64,000 bases of DNA from Aureococcus anophagefferens (GCF_000186865.1 NW_008705597.1:161591-225590); one strand, 5' to 3'. Numbered from the stretch's first letter, positions 45,791 to 56,559 are shown. Program-made: numbers and translations. Notes: generated by a model from the sequence alone, not told the origin.

Positions 45791-46400
45791 GATTCTCCCA
45801 GGAGTCTTGGCAACAGATACAGCAACGCACATTAGCCATGTGAAATTCCCTCTGGCAGGGGTTGGAGAATTATTGTTGGACGAAGGCTCTTGATATTGGA
45901 GGCAGACAGCTGAGTACATTTACAATCTTCAGATGGAAGGGATGCATGCCATGGTGCTGCGGATAGATTCCAAGACCGAGAGAGCACGCTTGGGTCGCCA
46001 CACTCAGACGATTTCGCCGGAGAGGTCGGCCTCTGATCAGAACCTGCGATGATCAATTTCAAAAATTCTTACAAAGGTCCGAGCTCCGCTACTTGGTATT
46101 TTGCAGAGTTATAGCTCGCGTGTGTTCAACTGGATGCTTGATGCTGACTGGAGGACGTGCGGGACTCAAGCTTGTGGGAAAATATCGTCGAAATGTTCAG
46201 CCACTGCACGCATTCCACAGTTCTCATGGGAATGTTCGGATCTGCTCAACGGGGGCATTGTTTCTGCGTTTCATGATGTTTCTTCTAGTCCATATTCTCA
46301 TGCGCTCACTCTCGCTTACACTGTGACCGTCGCGCCCCGTGTTGGGGCCCGGAATAGTACCATGCTGCTACGACCTAGTAGGTCCTCCGAATGAAGGTGT
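45791..46400 (+). CDS. Second crotonase-like block (ECHb), cassette C
   Basis: 'KFPLAGVGELLLDEGS' near 45843, 'YIYNLQMEGMHAMVLRIDS' near 45918-45975, 'FNWMLDADWRT' near 46125-46158, 'GIVSAFHDVSS' near 46254 and 'HALTLAYTVTVAPRVGARNS' near 46296-46356. CGG in 'GARN' is TGA in cassettes A and B. Function uncertain. Confidence 0.5.
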
Positions 46401-47165
46401 ACTAACGCGAAGTCAAACACCCCCAAACTCGGAAAAAGTCAGGGGAGCACGCTGCTGTCAATCTTGGCGACATGTTTTGAAGAGAAGAACTTCGACAGCC
46501 CTCATTCTCCTATTCTAGCTAGTGCTCCTCTCAGAACCCGCCTCAGAACCCGCCTTCTCTCTGACCGAGGTTCTAGTAGAAACCTGAAGAAGGTTAGAAC
46601 GTCAATAAAAACGCTCTCCCAGTCGATGTAGGACTTGTTAACACTTGACCTCAAACGACAAGAATAAGAGTCAGCGAAAGGATAAATTCAGATGGTGATT
46701 GACACGTGAATGCGCACCCCTAATCTCGTGCAGCTTTGGCTGGCTAGGTGTGGCATTGCAGTCGTTGATATCATTGTTCGGTAGATGTAGCCCGACTCCC
46801 ATCAGCACTTGATTTGCGGTGACTTTTAGCCAGGAGGGAGCAACTTTGCCTTCACACGAACACTTGCCCACGCTTTGTGTCGTTGCAAATTGCCAACGAC
46901 CCTTGTTCTTCGAGCGGATGTTAAGTCCAAGTTTGGGCCACTAGTATCAGCGTCAGACTTGTTGATTGTAGAAAACTAAGGCGTTGGCGCTGCAGATTGG
47001 CAATCGACCTTGGCACTGGCTACAAGTGCACACCCAGCCAATAAGCGTGGCTCGATGGACATTTTCTCGGCACACGTCCGCCTGAAGGAATGCATCCGCT
47101 GCTCTTCAGCAGCCGAGGTTGTCCTCAATGCTGCGTCATGAGGCGCAACTGCATCGACGACTGAC
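46401..47165 (+). other. Cassette linker block C, function unknown
   Basis: From 46728, 'LWLARCGIAVVDIIVR', 'PDSHQHLICGDF', 'FAFTRTLAHALCRCKLPTTL', 'GPLVSASDLLIVEN', closely like 33490-33760. 46401-46700 shows no motif; a 13-nt direct repeat lies at about 46531-46557. All in the frame of the cassette. Confidence 0.45.
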
Positions 47166-47800
47166 AAATCCAGTTTGGGATACTTTTGAATGCGATTAAG
47201 CCGCCTACATCTGAATGATACCGCTAGTCTGGCTGAATTGAACGACCCTGTGCATTTCAACGGGGAAAGTTACGAATTGATGTCCGATGTGAAGTTGTGC
47301 ATCGAGTATGCAGACAAGATGGCATCGTAGTGTTAATTGCGTGCGTTGGTCTTACAAGGAGTTGGTGCGCACTTCTGCACCGGTGGACGGTTAGAGAAGG
47401 GCGCTCCGGACTATTCAGGTCTTTCAATTCATGATGCTCTGGGACACGTCAATATCAACAACGAGGTTGCCATGTGTTTGAGGAAGCTTCTGGTTGCAAC
47501 AATGGCGGCGGTGCACGGGAAGCTTATCGGTGGCGGTGTGGCTCTTTCTTTGGCAGCAGAGTACCGCAGTAGTTCTCAAGAGGCAACATTCAACTTTGGC
47601 AATCTCCCTCGTGGAATGAACCCTTTATTCATGTTGAGCCGTTCCTTGCCACTTGTCGCGGGGTGGTGAGAAGCAATGGAAATGTACATTGAAGACCCCA
47701 CGATCACCGCGCAGACAGCATGGCAAGTAGGCGTTGTGGATAATGTTGGGGATTCCGTCGGTGAGGTGAAGAACGTTGCTCGAGTTTAAGTTACACACCT
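47166..47800 (+). CDS. Crotonase domain ECH2, cassette C
   Basis: 'LNDPVHFNGESYELMSDVK' near 47238-47294, 'VLQGVGAHFCTGGRLEK' near 47349-47399, 'AVHGKLIGGGVALSLAAEY' near 47508-47564, 'FNFGNLPRGMNPLFMLSR' near 47592-47645. A TGA in 'VAGW*EAM' (47667) faces TCG (Ser) in B, one of the exceptions to the Gln/Arg rule. Confidence 0.88.
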
Positions 47801-47984
47801 AAGCCCAAGCTCACACAAAATCAACGATGGTCAATTTAATTGCATCTGCGACACCGCACATTCTGCGCAAGAAGTCTTGTGCATGCTCGAGTCGTTTGTA
47901 AATCGTGCTGCTTTAAAACCAATGAAGCAGGTAGACGTACCAAAGAAGATGTAAGCTGCGAATGTCACCTGATTGTCAGTCGCA

Positions 47985-48215
47985 CGTTTCGCCGTGGACA
48001 CGACTGCAATACAGGAGTCTGTTCATATCTGCATTTTGGAGGTGCTCGGCACGGAGATCGAGTCTGATACTCCACTCATGGCGGCGGGCATCGATTCTCT
48101 CGGAGCAACGGAGTTGCAGCGCGCCCTGAGCGAACAGCTCGGCACGGAGCTAGAAGCGACGCTTCTGTTTGATCACCCGTCGGCTGGCGGTATCGTGTCG
48201 TTGCTGGTGCAATAA
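47985..48215 (+). CDS. Acyl carrier protein ACP-C1
   Basis: 'ILEVLGTEIESDTPLMAAGI' near 48031-48090, 'DSLGATELQRALSEQLGTEL' with the serine, 'ATLLFDHPSAGGIVSLL' near 48159-48209. No internal stop; CAG, CGC and CAG codons here are the sense reference for stops in ACP-B1/B2 and ACP-A1. 160 nt nearly identical to ACP-C2. Confidence 0.92.
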   Translation, partial: RFAVDTTAIQESVHICILEVLGTEIESDTPLMAAGIDSLGATELQRALSEQLGTELEATLLFDHPSAGGIVSLLVQ

Positions 48216-48269
48216 ACTGCCGAAGCTCCCATAGAGCAACCCAGGCCTTAAGTAGACGGCGCTTGACTC

Positions 48270-48480
48270 TACCAGACGGTGGGTGCCTGCATTTTGGAGG
48301 TGCTCGGCACGGAGATCGAGTCCGATACTCCACTCATGGCGGCGGGCATCGATTCTCTCGGAGCAACGGAGTTGCAGCGCGCCCTGAGCGAACAGCTCAG
48401 CACGGAGCTAGAAGCGACGCTTCTGTTTGATCACCCGTCGGCTGGCGGTATCGTCTCTCTACTGACAGCCTCTGTTTCCT
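48270..48480 (+). CDS. Acyl carrier protein ACP-C2
   Basis: Near-copy of ACP-C1 with the same serine motif and 'ATLLFDHPSAGGIVSLL'. Continues without a stop into ER-C (to 48986). Confidence 0.92.
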
Positions 48481-48599
48481 TTGAGGTGAGTCCACCGTGT
48501 ACTGCTTTCATGCCCATGATTGAAAGCCAATCGCAAACAAGCAGTGTTTCTCTGGTCGCAGCGGAGGCGCAGGTGGCTACGCCCAATGGTGTTTTGGAC

Positions 48600-49730
48600 G
48601 ATCCGTTGCGTGAAGCACCGCATAAAATGAAGGCCGTGTACGCTTCCAGAGATGGTGGCGACATCGAATGGAGAGATTTGCGGCGCCCGCTGTTTTTTCG
48701 AGGAAATCAAGAGGCGCATATGCTTATTGTTGCAGTCTGCACTGTTGGACTCTCCTTGGCTGATAATTTGTTCCTCCATGGACGCTATCAAGTCAAAAAG
48801 CCTCATCCCATAGTACCGGGTCTTGAAGGTAGCGGTATTGTGACGGCGACATCGAGGGGTCGTGCTTCGCCGCTCGTGCGTGACAAGATTGGATTTGGAT
48901 CTTTGTACAACGGTTGCTGTGCAGAAGAAGTGCTATTTCTCCATTCCGAGTGTGCGAAGCTTCCTGATGAAATCTCGGACTTGTAGGTTGTCAGCTATGC
49001 TGCTCTGGGCACTAATTACACGACGATTTATTTTGCTCTCATATATAGGACACCTCATTTGGAGTGGGACGGGAAGATCTTGCTCATTCTTGGTGCCGCG
49101 GGTGGAGTCGGCACGGCTGCTATCGAAGTGGGAAAGAGTCTAGGTCAGACGACCATCATTGCCTGTGCGAGTTCACCTACAAAGCGGGAGCTGTGCAAAG
49201 CGCGTGGCTCTGACTTTGTTGTCGACTACACGGCTTGAGGCTGGCACCGTGACGTCCTTCATTCCACCGATTAAGCTGGGGTCCACTGTGTCGTTGATCC
49301 GGTAGGTGGAGACTATATGATTGGGTGTCTCCGCTGCACGAGACCAGGAGGTTGTATCTTGTCTGTTGGCTACGCAGCTGGTATCCCTTAAATTCCAATC
49401 GAACAGCTACTTCAGAGGAACGTGTCTTTGGTTGGTGTGTGGACGTTTGTGTTGCATTATCCCACTGAAGTATGAGCCTCAGCCTAAAGGTGTGTTGAAT
49501 ATTGGCTCTAGGGGTTGTTCAAGGCGATGATTGATGAGATACTACCAATGAATTTGTTCAGGGACGGCCTTGCAAAGATAGTGAATCGTCAAGTTTGAGG
49601 AAAAGTCGTTATGGTGATAGCATCGGCAGAATGGGCGGTGTTGTCCCCGTCTTATGTCCATGCCCCCATTGCGCTTGGTGGAGACCAAGGCGCAAAAGTT
49701 ACTTCGAACCGAGCTGCCGTAGAAAAGAGG
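48600..49730 (+). CDS. Enoyl reductase domain, cassette C (ER-C)
   Basis: 'GLSLADNLFLHGRYQVKKP' near 48750-48806, TAG 48984 where ER-B has CAG, 'AALGTNYTTIYFAL' near 49002-49043, 'LILGAAGGVGTAAIEVGKSL' near 49086-49141, 'DYTA' then TGA (CGA in A and B), TAA near 49276 (CAA in A), 'GVHCVVDPVGGDY', AGA 49341, TAA 49389, CAG 49404. NADPH-binding loop intact. Confidence 0.9.
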
Positions 49731-49879
49731 ACCGCTAGACATCAGGAGTACACCTCAGCTACGGCGCACAACAACCAGCACAATCTATGCTCTCTCAGTG
49801 CAAACAAAAGCGCGCTCGTCGTAATCATTTCTTCTGCTTACAAGGTTAGTAATTCACTGTCAAGCGGATCCCTGTTTCG

Positions 49880-51150
49880 GGAGTTGGTTATCCGTGCGCT
49901 GTCGTCCCCGGCATCTGTTCCTCGAGCACGGTGGGAGCTACCTGCTTCAGCTCCTTTAGCGACAACTTACGGAGGATTTGTGCACAACATGTTCGCACTA
50001 TCGCGCTCCGACTTGGGCATGTCCGCTGCAGAAGCTTCGTCTACTGACCCTCAGTAACTCATGTTGCTTGAGAGCGCAAGTGCCATTATAATCAGCCCGT
50101 TGGACAAACACATCGGGATATTTGTAGGGTTAGGTGGAATGTCGAGGGCGATGCCTCTACCAAATAGCACCAAAACGCCAAGCGTCGAGTAAATCTCATG
50201 GGCATATTCAGCTAGTGGAAATCTTCTAGCAATCGGCTCTGGATGAATATCATATCATCTCGGTCTTACAGGGCCATGTCTCACCCTCGATACTGCGTGC
50301 TCTACATCCTTGGTGGCTCTACACCTAGCGACAACGGCGCTACACAGAGATGAGTGCGTTTGGGCTAGTGGTGTGAATGTGTCCACGCTTAACCAAGGTA
50401 CATCAGTGTCTTTTGCTGGGGGTGGTATGCTTTCTTCTGTGGGTCGGTGCCACACATTTGACCAGCGTGCAGATGGATACTGTCGTGGTGAAGGATGCGG
50501 GGCTTTATTGCTGTCTTATGACCTGGATGCTAAGACAACGGTGCGAGACACAAAGGTATAACAAGACGGCCCAAGCGCGAGCCTCACAGCGCCGAATGGG
50601 TCATCCCAAAGCTGACTGCTGAAAGCTGTCTGAGGGAGCAATGATGCCATGGGTTCGGTGCTTGAAGCGCATGGCACAGGCACGGCACTCGGAGATCCAA
50701 TCGAGGTGATTTTTTGCAGGAATCATCCGCGGGAGGAGACTCAAGTTAGAAAGACAATTTTCAAATCATCTTGTTCAGGTTGGAGCTGCTACTGGAGCTT
50801 TTTGTGAGCACTCTCGACGTCTACGATGCGCATCTTTGAAGTCAAACATGGGTCACTTGGAAGTTTGCGCTGCCGCGGCCGGTCTCATGTCACTCGGACT
50901 TGTTGTTCTCGATGCATGTGTTATTACTACAAATGCGCAGCTGCGGTAGTGCGTCCACTTTTTGCGCAGGATTGACTGAGTCCTGCGCATGGTAGGATGA
51001 ACACGCACTTGTCCTCGATGGTGTCATAGTGAATTGAATTGCCTGCTGATTTACTGCTGGAAGGTAAAAGTCTATAATCACCAGTGGGTCGTCTCAGCTC
51101 CTTCGGCTTCAGCGGAACCATTGCGCATGGGGCCTTTGTGGCTTAGGTGT
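49880..51150 (+). CDS. Ketosynthase KS11 (two introns)
   Basis: 'ASVPRARWELPASAPLATTY' near 49910-49969, 'LGMSAAEASSTDPQ' then TAA 50055 on the second Gln of PQQ, TGA 50244 where others have Arg in 'SGR', Cys block 'DTACSTSLVALH' near 50290-50325, [18 protein letters not shown] near 50442-50495, TGA 50613, [14 protein letters not shown] near 50664-50705, '[11 protein letters not shown]' near 50836, end '[15 protein letters not shown]' near 51093-51137. Sister of KS9: both follow an ER. Confidence 0.88.
50706..50778 (+). other. Intron in KS11 after GDPIE (GT-AG)
   Basis: 73 nt, the longest of the set, donor GTGATT, acceptor TTCAG|G, with a pyrimidine-rich 3' end. Confidence 0.85.
50946..50995 (+). 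other. Second intron in KS11 (GT-AG)
   Basis: 50 nt, donor GTAGTG, acceptor GGTAG|G, phase 2, joining 'NAQLR' to 'MNTHLSS'. Confidence 0.75.
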
Positions 51151-51299
51151 GTTCAGGCTTATCCCTCGACAAAGCCTAGTCAGCCTCCTTCTATCGTGCT
51201 TAGTGACAAACGGTCTATCGTGCGAGTTGATGGACTACACAATAGGACCCTGAAGTCGCCTTTAGCTCGTTCTCATTTGTCACGTCAGGCTGCCTGTTG

Positions 51300-51600
51300 C
51301 CCTCGACGCAAGCCAATCTCGCAGATCATGTAGTTGGAGGAAGCATTCTACTTCCGGGTGTCGGCCACATCGAGTTGGCCCTGGAGTCTCTTGAGTCGAA
51401 AGAGGCACTCGCTGGAGTTTAATTTCTACGGCCATGCTTACTACCAGATCCTGACCTGAGCTGATGCATCTTGAGATGTACGAGCCAAGCTTCTGGGGCA
51501 TTTGCGATTGCAAGTGCGACAACATAGGGCCAACCGACACTTACGAATCACTGCATAGGAAACCAGGGAGCAGGTTAAGCTAAGAATGATTGAACGACCA
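51300..51600 (+). CDS. Dehydratase domain DH3 (N-terminal part)
   Basis: 'DHVVGGSILLPGVGHIELAL' near 51324-51383 holds the HxxxGxxxxP motif; 'FLRPCLLPDPDLS' near 51423-51461 then TGA 51462 and 'CILRC'. TAA before FLRPC faces Gln, and TGA 51462 faces CGA, in DH4. No stop-free second half seen. Confidence 0.78.
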
Positions 51601-52365
51601 GCCATCCTGCACGGATACAGCCTGCTCCGAGGGCCAATCTAATTCAGACTACAGAGGCTCAGTGCTACTCTGGATTGTCATCAACAAGGTCGAGCAATCG
51701 TGTGGTTGCTAGCATTCGTCGTGTTGCTGCCGATCACTTTCTCAGCAGCACAAAGCGAAACTAAGCGAGCGGTGACTATCAAGAAAGAGAAAATAATACA
51801 CCTACAAGCTGATGCATCAGCAAGTATGAAAGAGCAAGCACTTCGCTACGCGAGCCTGGTATTCTAGGCTCGGACCTCTGCAATAGTCCATCTACTGCAA
51901 GAGACAACATGCGGTAGTTCGATCAATAGTTCGGTTGTGCAAGAGAAGAACCATTGCAATCCTGGTTGCCTATCGGGATCTGCAGCTACCCTTGACCCAT
52001 ATAGGGCGAGTCTACCATGATATCAGTCATGCATGGTGCTTTCTGATGATCAAACAGCATAAGAGCCTCGAGTAGCTCCAGGATACAACTCTTCTCTAGA
52101 TCAGGCGAAATCAGGTATAGCTGCGCAACACGCGATCGAGGTCCTCAAGGCCGCGTGTCTGGAGGAAGAACCTCCTAGGGGTGGCTGCGCTTGATTTTAG
52201 TCGAGGTCAGGCCAAGATCTATGAGACTTGTGCCACCTTAACCTTCATAGTCCCCCGGGTGCAAGCCAATTTGGCCACGAACGGCAGACTAGATCAAGCA
52301 TAAATTTGGGCTTGCGACAAGCAAAGGAAGCCAAGGTCCAGTTTGCTAAGAGCCGCACGCATCGA
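51601..52365 (+). other. DH3-ACP9 region, nothing recognised
   Basis: 760 nt. No motif. Frames on both sides agree. Confidence 0.3.
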
Positions 52366-52369
52366 GAAA

Positions 52370-52650
52370 CAACTTGACTGTGGCTAACGTGGTTCATCGA
52401 GTCGTATCAGACCTCCTCGGGACGGCCGTTCCAGACGACACACCTTTGATGAGTGCCGGTCTGGACTCGCTTGGTGCTAGCGAGCTCGCCACTACACTAG
52501 GTAAAACAATGAGCATTGATATAGAACCCACGGCGCTGTTTGATCATCCAACGCTTGTAAGTCTTACTTATCTACTGGACCGAGGAGCGGGCTCGTGCAT
52601 AGAGTCCGGACACAGTGTGGAAATGCGATTGCCCGTGATCATAGCTTGAG
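52370..52650 (+). CDS. Acyl carrier protein ACP9
   Basis: 'TPLMSAGLDSLGASELATTL' near 52440-52499 with the serine and 'PTALFDHPTLVSLTYLL' near 52527-52577. No internal stop. Confidence 0.9.
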
Positions 52651-52789
52651 ACTAGCAGGGGCAGCTGCACGGCCTTGCTGCAGATGCGTTCTGAGTCCCA
52701 ATTGCAGAACAAGCTTGCGAAGCTTCCGAGCTATACAATCTTTCTCACCTTCAATACGTCACCTGTTGAACTATTCCTCTTCTTCGCTG

Positions 52790-53927
52790 GAATATGGATT
52801 CGGTGGACACTTTTCGTTTCAACGCTGACGCACGCCTGCGAACACGCTATGGTTCCTTCTTACAATCGGACTTTGGATTGTTTGATAATACCATATTCCG
52901 TATAGCCCCGGCGGAGGCGGTTGCGCTGGAGCCTTAGCAGCGGCTCTTATTAGAAGTGGGATACATGGCATTTCGGAGAGGAGGCTAAGGCCGCTCAACG
53001 CTGCTCGATTCTGACACCGGCAACTACACCGGCATGATGAACATGGATGCGGCGCAATTCCTACCGTCACTGCCTCGTCCATACGATCTAACCGGCGTCA
53101 GTTACTCGGCCGCTGGCGCTCGCTTGTCATATGTTTGTGCAATGCGTGGACCTTGCATGGTGTTCGACACCGCCTGCTCATCAAGTTTAATTGCAGTGCA
53201 CGTCGCACGGCGCTGTATGCAACACAATGAGTGCTTGCATGCGTTAGCCGTTGGCCCGAATGCGATTTTGCATCCAGGTGCTCATGCTAAACCAGCCTTG
53301 ACGGGGATGACGTCTGCTCGTGGTCGCTGTCACACCTTTGACTCGCGAGCAGACGGCTACCTCCGGGGCGAAGCCTGCTGCGCTGTCATTTTGACTGTAA
53401 GTGCAAATACCTCTATCGCAGCTTTGGGCACCTCCGCCCGTCACAATGGATAAAGTGCAAGCTTCACGGCGCTCAACGGCTTGTCGTAGCAGATCTTGTT
53501 GCGAGCCGCTCTCTGAGATGCCACTTGCGCCCCTGGCACTGCGATGGAAGCTCACGGGACCGGGACGGGCCTGGGAGATCCAATCGAAGTCAGCGCTGTA
53601 TCGGCTGTTGTGTCCAACAGCAAGGAAAAATGTCTCATTTCTGCGTTGAAGGGAAACGTAGGCCATACGGAATCGACTGCGGGCGTGGCCGGTGTTCTCA
53701 AACTTGCTAGATCTTTGCGTGGTTGCGAAGGTACCAGGAATGTGCAGCTGTATGCGCTCAACCCGCAAGTGCGGCAGGCCCGAGTAAGCGTGCTAAGCGT
53801 CCCCACAGACAGTCAAGTAGCGCAGCTCGAGAGAGGAGGTGTGAGCTCGTTTGGGTGGAGTGGCATCATCGCACATGGAGTGCCCGGACAGTCGGCTAGT
53901 TTGTCAGACCATCCTCAAACTAGCTAA
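52790..53927 (+). CDS. Ketosynthase KS12 (no intron)
   Basis: 'LEP' then TAG 52935 on the first Gln of PQQ and 'QRLLLEVGYMAF'. '[17 protein letters not shown]' near 53082, Cys block '[12 protein letters not shown]' near 53166-53201, [18 protein letters not shown] near 53322, TAA in 'HNG*SA', TAG in 'GLS*QI', EAHGTGTGLGDPIEVSAV near 53547-53600, 'ALKGNVGHTESTAG' near 53643, '[13 protein letters not shown]' near 53841-53879. Close to KS6. Confidence 0.88.
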
Positions 53928-54785
53928 GTAGTGTATTCACAGTATCGTGCTTGGAGGTAATTGACATGACGCAGTCAGGGTAGTGAGCGATTTTGATTCT
54001 ATTGAGGGTCATCTAGGCAAGAACAAGAACATGTCAGATTAGCACTGTATTCCGAGGGCTGGTAAGAGTGTTTATGAGTCTCCACAAAAACATGTGGCTA
54101 TGTTGGCGCAGAAGCACAAACTCACGCATCTGCTGATATTCCCCACTCTGCAAAATATGAAATAATGTCCCAATGTGAACAGGCTCAGTAATATCTCTAA
54201 CTTGAATCGGCCAACTCCAAGAACAAGTTCCAATCGTGGGATTTTCAAAGAAAATTTCATCTTTCTTTGCATTGCATTTATGTCGGTAGCAGCTGGCACG
54301 GTTCAAGGCTGCCTTCATCTGTAGAATACATCTCGAAAATTTCGGCGACACGACCGGTCAAGAAAATTGGTGCACTTGAGCCATAAATGATCACCGACCC
54401 GTTTTTTTCACTTTTCTCCTCTGGGAATCACGCATGCCTCTTGAGTATTTCTAGCTACTAATTTGGTGATTGTGCGCTTGAGTCTCAAGTGACAATATGG
54501 CTACTGCTATGTCTAGAGTCTGATGGCGCTTCCATTGATGCTATCGTGTCGGAGCACTGAAGTCGCGGTCAACTCACGAGTAGCATGTCATTGCCTGGAT
54601 CTCTCTTTAACACAGACGCCTCGACTGGAAAAGCATTGTGGATGTTATAACAATCTAGTTCCATCGCCGCTCACATGTGTGCTTTCGAGACTCCAAGTCC
54701 GCTATTACATAATACTGCGGGCGAAGTAATCTCAGGGTCCCGCGTATAGGAGTCATCTGGTTGAATCACATGAGCATCTGCTCCG
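53928..54785 (+). other. KS12-ACP10 region, nothing recognised
   Basis: About 860 nt; no DH motif although other KS copies are followed by one. A+T-rich at 54050-54300. Minus-strand frames here resemble nothing known. Confidence 0.3.
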
Positions 54786-54789
54786 ACAA

Positions 54790-55030
54790 TCGATTGAGCT
54801 TCTATCAAGACACTGGTATGTTCGGTTGCCTGGGAGGCTCTTGGTACATCAGTAGACACAAACACTCCGTTGATGTCTGCAGGCTTGGACTCAATCGCCG
54901 CGACGAACTTCACGCAGACCCTATCCACAAAATCTGCTTTGGATGTTAGCCCGATGATGCTATTCGACCATCCGACACTAGATTCCATTGCGGTCCTTCT
55001 TTCGAAAAATCTCGATAGCTCCCGGACATC
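54790..55030 (+). CDS. Acyl carrier protein ACP10
   Basis: 'TPLMSAGLDSIAATNFTQTL' near 54864-54923 with the serine, then 'VSPMMLFDHPTLDSIAVLL' near 54945-55001. Similar to ACP1 and ACP7. Confidence 0.87.
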
Positions 55031-55149
55031 TGAGCCTCAGGTACCTTGCAAGTAACCTCACATTGCGCTCCCGTTTTTGCCAAGCGAAGAACAAGGGCAA
55101 GCGTTAATGACATTGATAGCATGGAGCTTTTAGTTGGCAAGGTCGCTGT

Positions 55150-56420
55150 GCTTCAACGATGAGTTGCGCTCAGTATCGATGCGCGCTCACGTGACTAACT
55201 CGAGTGTCCCTTTGATGCGATGGGCAACAGTCAATCGCTCAGTATTGGCAGCCGCGGACTACGGGTCATTTACCAGCATTGATCAGTAGAGTATTGATGC
55301 ACTCATTTTCAATATTTCAATCCCCGAAGCGAATTCGGTCGATCTGCAGCAAAGAGTTGTGTTAGATGTTGGCTACCGCACGCTTCAACAAGGTTACAAA
55401 CAACAAGGTTACAAACAAAAGGATGCTTCAGTGCGAGTCCAGTTGGTGTATGGGAATATTGGCGTGTTCGTCGGTGTTGAGCCTAGCGGCACGAGGAATG
55501 ATAACATGGACGTGAATGTGTTCAGTGCTAGTGGTGGGGCGCTGTCTATTGCGTCGGGGCGGTTGTCGTACACGCTCGGCCTCGTTGGGCCGTGTGAATC
55601 CATAGACACCGCCTGCGCTTCTTCCCTAGTTGCTTTGCACTCTTCGTGAAGAGCTCTCCAAGGGCAAGAATGTCATGAAGCGGTCAAGATTGGCACCAAA
55701 ATTCTGAGCAAAGAGGCGAGTACCGCGATATCCATTGCGGGGATGACGTCGATTCGGGGGCGATGTCACACGTTCGACGTTCACGCAGACGGATACTGTC
55801 GTGGCGAAGGATGCAGCGCCTTCCTATTCTCCTTCCGCTCCAAAGTAGAAGTCCTTGGCACGGCTGTGCAGTAAGACGGCCCGAGCGCGAGTCTGACGGC
55901 ACCCAACGGGTCGTCGCAACTCCGACTTCTCAAAACGGTGCAAGATACTCACGCGAGATGGCTCGCACTTGAGGCGCACGGCACGGGTACGGCGCTAGGA
56001 GATCCCATTGAAGTACTTTAACCGCCAATACTGGAGTGAGTTATTTCTTCTAGGTGGGTGCGGCCATTGGAGCCTTGCGTGTGAAATATGGGCCAGTACA
56101 GTGCGCATCTTTGAAGTCAAATATGGGTCACCTGGAGGCGTCGGCGGCCGCAGCAGCATTGACCTCTCTTGTGCTCGTTCCAATTATTATGTGCGTTATC
56201 GCCATCAACGTGCAGCTCAGGCTGCACGTTCTCTCTCAGACGCAGGATGTGCTCAAGACGCACCACCAGGCTGAACGTGCACTTGGGTTCAAGCATTTCG
56301 TTCCAATTTAGGATGCCCGCCGAGGGGTCGCCAGGTGAAAGTCATCAACCTTCCCTAGGCCGACTAAGCTCGTTCGGCTTTAGCGGGACCATCGCGCACG
56401 GTGCCTTTGTGGCCTTGGCA
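55150..56420 (+). CDS. Ketosynthase KS13 (two introns)
   Basis: 'SSVPLMRW' near 55201, '[18 protein letters not shown]' near 55341-55394 with both Gln intact, a 15-nt tandem repeat just after, Cys block '[12 protein letters not shown]' near 55602-55637 then TGA at about 55647, GRCHTFD near 55755, TAA near 55872, and sense CGA in 'SQLRLL' at the position that is TGA in seven sisters. [14 protein letters not shown] near 55971-56012, '[12 protein letters not shown]' near 56112, end '[14 protein letters not shown]' near 56369-56408. Confidence 0.88.
55381..55420 (+). repeat. 15-nt tandem repeat in KS13
   Basis: A 15-nt unit (caaggttacaaacaa) occurs twice in a row, adding five residues in frame between the PQQ region and the 'GVFVGVE' strand. 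Confidence 0.7.
56013..56053 (+). other. Intron in KS13 after GDPIE (GT-AG)
   Basis: 41 nt, shortest of the set, donor GTACTT, acceptor TTCTAG|G. Not a multiple of three. Confidence 0.8.
56221..56269 (+). other. Second intron in KS13 (GC-AG)
   Basis: 49 nt, donor GCTGCA, acceptor CCAG|G. A short direct repeat (cAGGCTG) spans both splice sites. Phase 2. Confidence 0.7.
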
Positions 56421-56559
56421 AGTTCACGCTCGTCCCTGGACACCTCTGAGTCGTGCTCCTTCTATCGTGCTCACCGACTTGCGCTTCCTGGCCAGCGGCC
56501 CGCAAGTCGATGGTTTGTGCACCCTAAGGTCCCCAAAAGTTCAAACTCGTTGATTGAGG

